Part shown: piece after piece, positions 56,600 to 64,000 of the stretch
Numbering within the stretch: position 1 is the stretch's first letter
Layout: each line of letters begins with the position of its first letter
Assembly: GCA_003013855.2 (NCBI GenBank)
Contig: ML058505.1
Location: forward strand, 1,302,001-1,366,000
DNA from: Liriodendron chinense
Taxonomy: Eukaryota > Streptophyta > Magnoliopsida > Magnoliales > Magnoliaceae
DNA length: 64,000 nucleotides
Reading direction: 5' to 3'
Program-made: the position numbers and the translations under genes
The notes under the pieces: model-generated
Database searches by the model: none
Told to the model about the DNA's origin: nothing
The model's input: only the letters and a program-made list of their open reading frames with translations

Positions 56600-57301
56600 A
56601 TGATGGTCGTAACTCGTGCTTCCCTTTGTGCGGCCCGAGATTGCCTGAGGCGACTGCTAGGCGCTCTGGACCATCCCGAGGCCTGGTCATCCCTCGCTGA
56701 TCAGTGCAACGAGGTGGCCGGAGCCTTGGCCCAACTGGTCGCGGACCCTCGCCATATTCTTCAAGCCATCCGAAACGTCTCACTGATGGCCTCTATCTCT
56801 GATGAACACAAAGAGGCCCTTTCTAGCTTGATCGGTGATTCTTCCCTCTTGGAAGAGTTGGCGATCCTCGAGGCGGCGGAGCCTTCTCTGGCCGCTTCAT
56901 TCTTGTCCCTGTCGAATCGACTTAGCTCCCTGAAGGAGGAGAAGAGGGAGAGCAGACGATTTCTAGCTTGGCTCGTCCCACTGGCGGAGGCCGAGTATCC
57001 GAATTGCCGCGCTGGCATATGGAGGATGGTCAGGGAGGCTCTACAGGAGCATGACAATCTGGCAATCGACGTTTCCATCACAAGGAATTACGCTAACGCC
57101 GAGCACCTGAATTTTGATTTCGTGCAACAATGCATTTCCATCCTAGTGGACTTGATCTTCAAGGAAGCCCAGGTCCAGGCGAAGGTCGATGAGTTGAGAG
57201 CTCAGGTTCTTCCGCTGTGCAGGACTGAGATCCTCGTTTTTTGGCGTTGGGGAGCGGTCCCCGCAATTTTGTATCATTTTACATCAACTATTAATTTCTA
57301 G
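56600..57301 (+). CDS. Tat2 antisense frame 1, helical protein of 234 residues, unknown
   Basis: An uninterrupted frame starts MMVVTRASLCAARDC right after the acceptor-like TTGTTTCTTAGCAG. The product is rich in Leu, Ala and Glu, with predicted helices (EHKEALSSLIGDSSLLEELAIL; LSLSNRLSSLKEEKRESRRF) and no signal peptide or membrane segment. The last residues (after about 215) look like read-through into non-coding sequence, so a splice may occur earlier. It lies between the antisense TATA box and the plant-mobile-domain gene, and could be a 5' exon of it or a separate product. I do not recognise the family. Confidence 0.5.
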   Translation: MMVVTRASLCAARDCLRRLLGALDHPEAWSSLADQCNEVAGALAQLVADPRHILQAIRNVSLMASISDEHKEALSSLIGDSSLLEELAILEAAEPSLAASFLSLSNRLSSLKEEKRESRRFLAWLVPLAEAEYPNCRAGIWRMVREALQEHDNLAIDVSITRNYANAEHLNFDFVQQCISILVDLIFKEAQVQAKVDELRAQVLPLCRTEILVFWRWGAVPAILYHFTSTINF

Positions 57302-58848
57302 TTTAAACAGTTGATATAAAAATTTAGACATTTGGGATTGTCTTTGAGGCCGATGAATGAATGATAATTGTATCTTTCTCCCTTGCTGCCCTTCCTCGTT
57401 TGTATGTTTTCTGATGATGGTGTTGTGGTTGTAGTTGTTGCTTTATTTCTTTCTCTATTGCTTTGGGTGTGCTCTGCCGGTGCTTTGATTGGCGCTCGTG
57501 TTTCGTTTATCTGTCGTTTTGCATTCTTTTGGATCTTGCGACTGTTTGATTGTCTTTATGCAAACATTCCCCCTTTACTTTGTACCTGAGTTTTTTGCAT
57601 ACCGTTTGCAGGTTACAATGGCCAGCAATCCTTCACAGGCCGGTCCTTCGGGTCCACCCCAGACTCCATCAAAGCGTAAGCGCGTCGCCGCTAAGCAGGT
57701 TGCCAAGCCATCGGCTGAGAATCCACAGTGGTTCCTTCCTCCGAAAATGTTCAACTTTTACGAGAGCATCCTCACACTATCGAAGGACATACAGAAGAAG
57801 ATCCTTTGTGATAGGATCGTACTGCCCCCTCCAGACAGGGGCACGCAGGAGCAGTGGGATGCCTGGTATGCTCCTCTCCGGGGTTTCCAAAGTGACGGGA
57901 CAACAGGTTCCGAAGAGGGCGAGGCGAGTCCGTCGATCCCTGCCCAGGCGTCCAGGCGCGGTCGCCCGAAGAGATCTAGCAAAGGCGCCAAGCAAGTGTA
58001 CTTGGAGAATCAGGCTAAGTCTAAATCGGACAAAATGAAGGTGGCCTGGTCTAGCGCCAAGCTTGTCACTGCGCCGCTCGTGGTTAGAAACCCCTACACT
58101 CGGGAGTACATTCGTTACTCGAAGAGTTATCAGCGGCAGCGATCCCTCCCGAGTATCGAGCCGTCCGATATCTGCAGGAACAACTCTTTCTACAGCGTCG
58201 ACGCTTAGACGTCCGGCCCGGCACCGTTCCTCATTTGCTCTCTTTCCAAGAACGGGAAGCATCAGTCAGTCCTTGGCGTGAAGGACATGATTTTCTTGGG
58301 GCCGAATCACAACCCACATCAGCCCTTTCCTAAGCATTACTTCGAGACCCTCCGCCAGCGGTTTCACCATCTAGGGGATACTGAAGTTTGGTTGTCCGGG
58401 GCATTCCGAACTCGTGGCCATCTGGTCCTCTACCCGAGCTATGAGGCGTGGGCGAACCGGATCTTAGAACAACACAGGGCGACCTTACGGGCGGTGGGCT
58501 TATACAAGGCGATCGAAGAGACATCAAGTTACTTTTGTGAGAGCCCTGGGTATACAAGGGCTTCCTTAACCACTGGTGCTCCATTACCAATTCTTTCCAT
58601 ATGCCGTGCGGCGAGATGAGCATCTCGCTCTGGGATCTCAATAGGATCGCAGGCCTCCCAATTCACGGGAGAATCTATGACGAATGGGTCCTAAGCGACG
58701 ATGAACTGTCGCGAAAGAAGAAAGGCATCAACGAAGGCTTCTTCTCCGAGGCCTACTATGAGCTGTTTGCAGAATTACCTCAATTTTGGGGCCTCAAAGA
58801 CAAGCTCCTATTTGAGGACTAGCTGGTTTATTTCAGCCATGGCTTGAA

Positions 58849-58931
58849 GTAAGTGTTCTGTAATGAGTTGTGCCTTACTGCTTAATCACACTTCTTTTCT
58901 TTCTGCTAATGCCTCGTTTCTTTCCCTTCAG
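58849..58931 (+). other. Intron in the PMD gene (83 bp)
   Basis: AA/GTAAGTGTTC donor and TTTCTTTCCCTTCAG/C acceptor. Joining gives Gly-Leu-Asn-Leu-Asp-Tyr and puts both flanking frames in phase. Confidence 0.8.
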
Positions 58932-60079
58932 CTTGGACTATGCGGCCTTCGACGAAGGCCGTGGTGATAAGGCGCTTTTGGAGAAATGGATGAGGGAAAA
59001 CTTCCCGCGTCCCAACAAGCTCTCCCCCTCCTGCGAGCTGGCCGGCTTCCTAGCATCTTAGCTCAGCTGTGTGGTGCTTCTGAGCTCCAGGCAGGCAGAT
59101 AATATCAGGGTGTCTTGTTTCACCGTCGCGGGGGCCCTGACAAACGGTCATCGGTACGCGCTGGCTCCAGTGGTCCTATGCTCTATATATCGAGCATTCG
59201 GCTACGTTATCAGCAACAAGGAGCGCGCTGCCTATGAGATGAACTCCGCTTACTGCGTATGGCACTTTTTCTCTAGTTGGCTCGGGGTGTACTTCCCCTG
59301 GGTCTACGGCGTGCGGCGCGGAGATTACATCAGAGAGGGGAAGCTCCCGCTATACTTCTTTCAGAAGAAAAGGATGATCAGCCATAACCTGAACACCATC
59401 GAGGATAGGATCGCGGGGCTCGACGACGTATATTTCTATCACTTCTCTGGTACCCGGAGTGAAGAGTCGGTCCTGTGCACGGATGACGATAGCGTTGACT
59501 ATTACGAGCGTTCCTTCCTGATCATGATTCGTCCTTCATCACTGCCGCTTCGCGAAGGTCTGGAGTTCTGGAGGGAACCCTATTATCCGAATCGTTTCGC
59601 CCGCCAATTCGGGTACGATCAGGGAGTGCCAGCGACCTTAGAACCAGTGACGCGCGAGCAGCGGGCGTATGGTGTTGGGCCCATTCATTGGAAGTGGATG
59701 TGGCGGCAACTTCTGCTAACCTGAACCGGTTGTTCCTTCATGATCCCAGGGACGTAGTGTTTTGCCGGGGCCACCTTCGGGTGGATGAGGTGGTGGGCCC
59801 ACCAATATGCGCTGGTTCGGAACAAAATGCTCGTTACCGAGCCCGTCTTCGTCACGCCTCCTATCGTTACTCCCACTCCTGTCAACGGGCTTGGCTATGT
59901 ATCAGAAAATCTTCATCAACCTGCGGTGCCAGGCACGGAGAGGTTGCAGACCTCCTTGAATGTAGTAATCGACCACGAAAAGCTGGAACACACCCTGGAA
60001 GGTTAGATCGCTTATGGAGAGAGAAATGTGACAGCAACGGGGCCAGAGTTCCCGTCTCTAGGGCCTATTGATGAATTAC

Positions 60080-60340
60080 CTGCCGAGGGCGATGTTCTGA
60101 GAGGGAGAAATGAAGGTGATGATGGCGAAGAGCGTGACGATGGTGATGATGTCATGGCCGAGGCAGGGGGTGAGGAAGATAATGTTGCCGCTGAGGGTGA
60201 TGGTGGTAGGGATGGTGAAGACGCTATGGGCGGAGCTGGCGGAGGTGATGATGATGTGGGAGGTGTTGAAGGCGGAGGCTTTGATGGTGATGATGGTGAT
60301 AACGATGGTGATGATGGTGACGACGGTGATGAGGGTGTAT
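60080..60340 (+). repeat. GATGGTGATGATGGT-type low-complexity repeat
   Basis: Degenerate GGTGAT/GATGAT repeats encode the Asp/Gly-rich block of the PMD protein. The opposite-strand Ser/Pro frames here are artefacts. Confidence 0.88.
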
Positions 60341-61838
60341 GGGTTGAGCGCACTGGCCCTCGGGTGAAAATTGCTCATCGTCTTCCTGTCGTTTGTGGTG
60401 GCAAGAAGATAAAGGACTTGTGGAAACTGCGCAGAGCCGAGTGTCTGCGGGAGTAGCTCTCAAAAGAGGCTAGCGACGCTCCGGCCGTCAACACAGGAGA
60501 GGCCAGGGAAGAGGGTGAGTTAAGCTCTCAAGCCAACTTGAGCGAAGGGTGCCGCACCCGGGGGAGCAACGAGAGTGAGCCTATATGTGATAGGTCTGTC
60601 CCTGAGGAAGACGTGGGGGCGATCTTTATAGACCTGGATGATGAAGCACCTGCTGAGTCTGCCCTTCCCCCCAATCCTTCTGTGGCAGACGCTGAAGCTC
60701 AAAGCGTGGTTCCTGAAGTGACCGTCACCACTGTGGAAGAGGTCGCTGCTCCTACTATTGAGTTAAGCGCGCCCGAACCTGTTGTGAGGGCTCCTCCTTC
60801 AGCTGACCCATCGTTAACTGAACCTGCTGTTGAAGTTTCGCCCGTCACCATGTCGTTATCAGCTGAGCCTGCCACTGCAATTCCTCCTGCCGCTGGGCCA
60901 GCGCCTGATGCCAATATTTCTGAGGTCGTGGTGATATCCTCCCCAGAATTGCCCGAACCGTTGACTGAGGGAACAACGGAACCGGCCCCAGTGTCACCTG
61001 TGCCTACTGCCTCATCTAGCACCCTTGCCGTTGGCATTTCTGAAGTTGCTGGTATATCACTTGCTTCTACCGTCTTGACTGCTTCCTTTCTGGTGATGAT
61101 TTTCCGTATTAACGTTTACCACTTTCTATGCCAGCAGCCGCTTCTGTTGATGCCTCAGCGTCTACGGTGTTGCCAGAGTCATTCGTCTCATCCCTTCGGG
61201 GCCTGTCGAGGACCAAGGCAAACCTTCTCAAGGGCCTTCTGTCTGACATCGCCGACTCTTTAAAAAATGAGGAGGAATGGCCTATCTTAGACGAGGCGTT
61301 GCAGGCATTAGGACTTAACGCTGCCTGGCTTGGGATTGACCTGTCTTCCATAATCGGTCAAGTGACTCAGTTCAAGGAATGGGTGGCCCGAGAACGTGAG
61401 GCGAAAAGTCTCCGAGTTGACCCTTCCATTGAGGAAAAGCGTGGTCACTTACAGTCCCTTCTCCCGAAACTGGAATTACACGAGGCAGGGGTGCCCGTGG
61501 TGAAGAAGGACTGGCAGATTGTTGATGCTGGGTGCCGAGAGGTCACCGCACGTTTGGCAGAGATAGACAATGAGGTGGCTCGTTTGCAAGCCGAATGCTC
61601 AATCGTCCACCTTAAATTCTCCAAGCTTAGCGGTCAGAGGGCTCGTTTGCAGTCCTCCCTTGACCAACAGGAAGCGGAGCGCGACGTCGTGAAAGCCCAA
61701 GTTGCGGAGTTGGAGCAGTCTCTCAGGGACATTCCTGACCCTGCTCTAGTTCTAGCTGAAGCTGAGACAGCACGGAAGGCGGTTGAGGAGTCTGCAGCAA
61801 ACTTGTTAGACCAATGCTTAAAAACTTTAAACAGTTGA

Positions 61839-62273
61839 GCTGTAGTGACCTTCATTCGTAATTTTAGAACACATTGTAACAAATACTGTGTCAATATGTA
61901 TACTACTGCAGTTTTGGATTCATGTTGTATTGCTAATTTATTTGTAAATTTTGAGCTTTGAATGCGAACCGATTGAGTCATTTGGGAAGAGCGTCCCCCT
62001 GTCAGGACCCAAACCTGTGCTTGTACGAGCAGGGATGTGATCGAGCCTCTATTAAGGGCTTACCCCCTTTCTTGATGGCCTTAAAAAGGGCAGGATACCA
62101 TGCTTGCATCGAGTCTTCACGACTTCTTCTTTTCTTCTCCCCTTTTTATTACCTGTGGAAGCACAAAATAGACCGTTAGTAATACTATTTGACCGTTATG
62201 TGACGTCATTTCTTTCGATATTCGCTCCATTACACTTTCCCTCTATCAGGGCGTTTACAACGGTAAGTTTATG
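61839..62273. other. Convergent intergenic gap in Tat2
   Basis: No gene between the end of the antisense frame and the end of pol. It holds AT-rich sequence (61850-61960) suitable for 3' ends, and nothing else that I recognise. Confidence 0.5.
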
Positions 62274-64000
62274 CTAAGTATAATATCTTTTCAAAAACCG
62301 ACCATTCACCAGTGAACTGATGCCCTGTCCTTTGCAATCTATCTTCCGATAGGCTCCGTGGGAGTATACTTCATCGATGATGCACACTAGATCCCATTTC
62401 GAGTCGAATTTACTCTTTGAACCTTGAGCCGGTGCTGGACGTTTCATCATTAGCACCAAGTCGCCTCTTTGGAATGACATACCACGAACTCGTTTATCGT
62501 ATGAAGCCGAGATTTGTTTTTGATACATTTCGAGCCTTTGCTGAGCGGCGAGTCTCTTTTCATCCAGATCGTCCAGCTCAACCATTCTGATTTTAGCATT
62601 GTACTCGGTAGTCAGGGAGTGTCGAAGCGCCACCCGTAGTGACTCCACCTATATTTCCATCGTAATCACAGCTTCCGTGCCGTACACCAATGAGTAGGGT
62701 GTGGCTCGAGTGGCTGTGCAGTACGTGGTCCTATATGCCCATAGTGCTTTGGGTAATCGTCTGTCCCAGTCCTTCTTATTTTCTGTCACCGTCATCTTCA
62801 GGATTTTCACGGTAGTCTTGTTGAACGCCTCGGCCAACTCGTTCGCGGGAGGGTAGCAAGGTGATGAATAGCAATGCTTAATCTTGAACTTTGCGCATAG
62901 CCTGTCAATGGTGACATTTTTTAAGGGTGTCCCATTGTCGGTGGTGATTCTTTCAGGGATACCATGCCGGTATAATATGGAATGACGGATGAAACTTTCG
63001 ACGTGTCTGGCTTTCACGTTTCTTAAGGCAATGGCTTCAGCCCACTTAGAGAAATAATCGGTTGCAGCAAGAATGTACTGGTGCCCCTGAAAGGATGGCG
63101 GATTGATCGGCCCTATCACGTCCATGCCCCAGGCGGCGAAAGGCTAGGATATTACTGACTGATGTAACTTTCTGGTGGCGAGTGTATTATATCTGCATGT
63201 ATCTGACATTGATGACACCTCCTGACGTAGTCTATCGTCCATGCCCCTTTCGTCATTGTGGGCCAATAGTACCCCATGTGTCGGACGCGGTGATGTAAGT
63301 TCTTGCCCCCCTGGTGAGCACCGCACTCTCCTCCGTGAGCCTCTTTTAGTGTGGCGTGTGCCTCATCCTGGTCCAGGCAGCGTAGCAGCACTCCCTCATA
63401 TGAGCACTTGTAAAGGGTGTTACTCTGTATTATAAATGAACCGGCGCGTCTCCTGACCTGAGTGCGCATCTTGGGCTCTTCCGGTAAAAATCCGTATTTT
63501 AAGTAGTCGACAAATGGCCTTCTCCAGTCGTTTTCTTCTGTGATTTCGAAGCAACAGATGGGATTCACGCTCGATTCGTCGCTGCGCGACAGGGTAGTTG
63601 GTAAGATCTTTCTTACTTCGATTGTTACTTGAAGTGGGCTGCCTCCGGGATTAGCCAGAGCAGCGGCTAGGCTGGCCAACGTGTCGGCCTGTATATTCTC
63701 TTGCCTTGGTATATGTGAAATACTACCATTGTGAAACTGGTCGAACAACGATTGCGCTTGGTAGCAGAAGGGCGACAACTCAGGTTTGCGAACCTCATAT
63801 TCTGTCGTTAGCTGTCTGATGACCAACCTGGAGTCACCGTAGATCTGTATTGCCTTGATACGCATCTCGAGGGCGAGCTGTAGTCCGATAATGAGGGCTT
63901 GGTATTCTGCTTCGTTGTTGTATAGGCTGGCACGATCGTAAATGAATAGGGCAGCAGATCTCCCTGCGGGCTAATAAATATAACTCCTGCTCCTGCCCCC
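62274..64000 (-). pseudogene. Tat2 pol: RNase H and integrase, continues beyond the window
   Basis: From the right edge: the Tat-specific second RNase H (NNEAEYQALIIGLQLALEM, then IYGDSRLVIRQL and ENIQADTLASLA, 63950-63660), the integrase zinc-finger region (HGGECGAHQGGKNLHHRV; RRCHQCQ, about 63340-63180), the core (MDVIGPINPPSFQGHQYIL; ATDYFSKWAEA; ITTDNGT; WAYRTTYCTATRATPYSLVYG, 63125-62660) and the C-terminal part (FQRGDLVLMMKR; SLVNGRFLKRYY) ending at 62274. Stops near 63150 and 62648 and one near 63970 interrupt the frame. HKGG-like and HPQAN-like motifs differ slightly (YPPANELAEA), which is usual for this group. Confidence 0.9.

Larger units (their letters stand above)
57618..61838 (+). 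pseudogene. Tat2 antisense gene: plant mobile domain (PMD, aminotransferase-like) plus acidic and coiled-coil tail
   Basis: The ATG at 57618 follows an acceptor-like TTTGCAG. N-terminal Pro/Lys-rich segment (SKRKRVAAKQ), then the mobile-domain core: HHLGDTEVWLSG, CGEMSISLWDLNRIAGLPI (58605-58660), LPQFWGLKDKL, an 83 bp intron, LDYAAFDEGRGDK, ADNIRVSCF, ALAPVVLCSIYRAFGYV and WWAHQYALVR (59790). Next come an Asp/Gly-rich acidic block (60080-60340), a Pro/Ala/Val-rich block (60650-61060) and a coiled coil (61400-61830). About 1350 codons. Breaks: TAG at 58206, a frameshift near 58555, TAG at 58819 and 59059 (Trp codons in relatives), stops near 59722, 59752, 60004 and 60454, and a frame change near 61100. 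PMD proteins are known as transposon-borne and domesticated plant proteins. This copy is not functional. Confidence 0.82.
53671..64000 (-). mobile_element. Tat2: Tat-lineage Ty3 element with antisense gene, runs off the window
   Basis: Read on the minus strand: pol (64000-62274), a 6.7 kb region carrying a plus-strand accessory gene, a polypurine tract (55580) and the 3' LTR (53671-55579). It was inserted into the gag of the plus-strand element; CCTAA (53666-53670) is the expected left target duplication. The 5' LTR and gag lie outside. Confidence 0.87.

Noticed and set aside
57618..59724. A domesticated host PMD gene (MAIL1/MAIN type).
   Set aside because: It has several stops and a frameshift and sits inside a Tat element between pol and the 3' LTR.
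60012..60353. Ser/Pro-rich minus-strand frame of 113 residues.
   Set aside because: It is the mirror of the Asp/Gly-coding repeat of the PMD gene.
1..64000. Endogenous pararetrovirus or other viral insert.
   Set aside because: All RT and integrase segments belong to Ty1/Copia or Ty3 elements with LTRs; no movement or coat protein is visible.
1..64000. tRNA, rRNA or known microRNA genes.
   Set aside because: I saw no cloverleaf with A and B boxes and no rRNA core. The tRNA-like words are retrotransposon primer sites.

Overview
The window is nuclear DNA of a flowering plant. It is AT-rich and packed with LTR retrotransposons that use plant primer-tRNA sites (initiator tRNA-Met, tRNA-Asp). It also holds many short fold-back elements and one recognisable host gene, an ACA-type (P-type IIB) calcium ATPase. 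The fold-back family, with ends such as GTGGGCCCACCATGATG, reminds me of repeats common in magnoliid genomes. That is a recollection, not a result, and I do not name a species. Layout: 1-3945 is the 3' end of a decayed Ty3 chromovirus (Tekay/Del-like) with a 2.9 kb LTR. 4714-16553 (minus strand) is the ACA gene, split by an 8745 bp Ty1/Copia element (6753-15497) with 494 bp LTRs and a 5 bp target duplication, GACAC. The two gene parts join in frame at that duplication and would encode about 1029 residues without introns. A minisatellite lies upstream of its ATG. 17.0-21.8 kb and 30.9-34.1 kb are almost continuous arrays of about 0.3-0.6 kb fold-back elements. One of them (33130-33655) has a perfect 9 bp target duplication, which points to the Mutator superfamily. 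21.65-31.14 kb is a three-level nest: a fold-back element is split by a lone plus-strand LTR, which is split by a minus-strand gag-protease-only Ty3 element (21959-29643). From 34.1 kb to the right edge lies a second, larger nest. A Tat-like Ty3 element on the minus strand (Tat1, about 34078-49909) carries an antisense gene of the PF04195 'gypsy-type transposon' family. Its protease region is broken by a non-autonomous LTR element (42289-49299, duplication CATAG). A plus-strand gag element (from 49910) has its gag split at 53671 by a second Tat-like element (Tat2), which runs off the right edge. Tat2 carries a different antisense gene: a roughly 1.35-kilo-residue plant-mobile-domain and coiled-coil protein with its own TATA box and a visible 83 bp intron. 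How it fits together: the only host function is calcium export by the ACA pump, disrupted in this haplotype by a fairly young Copia insertion (I counted about 6 differences between its LTRs). Everything else is transposon biology. The most unusual features are the two Tat elements with different antisense accessory genes, arrays of 20 bp palindromes upstream of the LTR TATA boxes of the gag-only family, an array of GGTGCGTGGG / ACGCACC inverted repeats in Tat2, and the large fold-back family.
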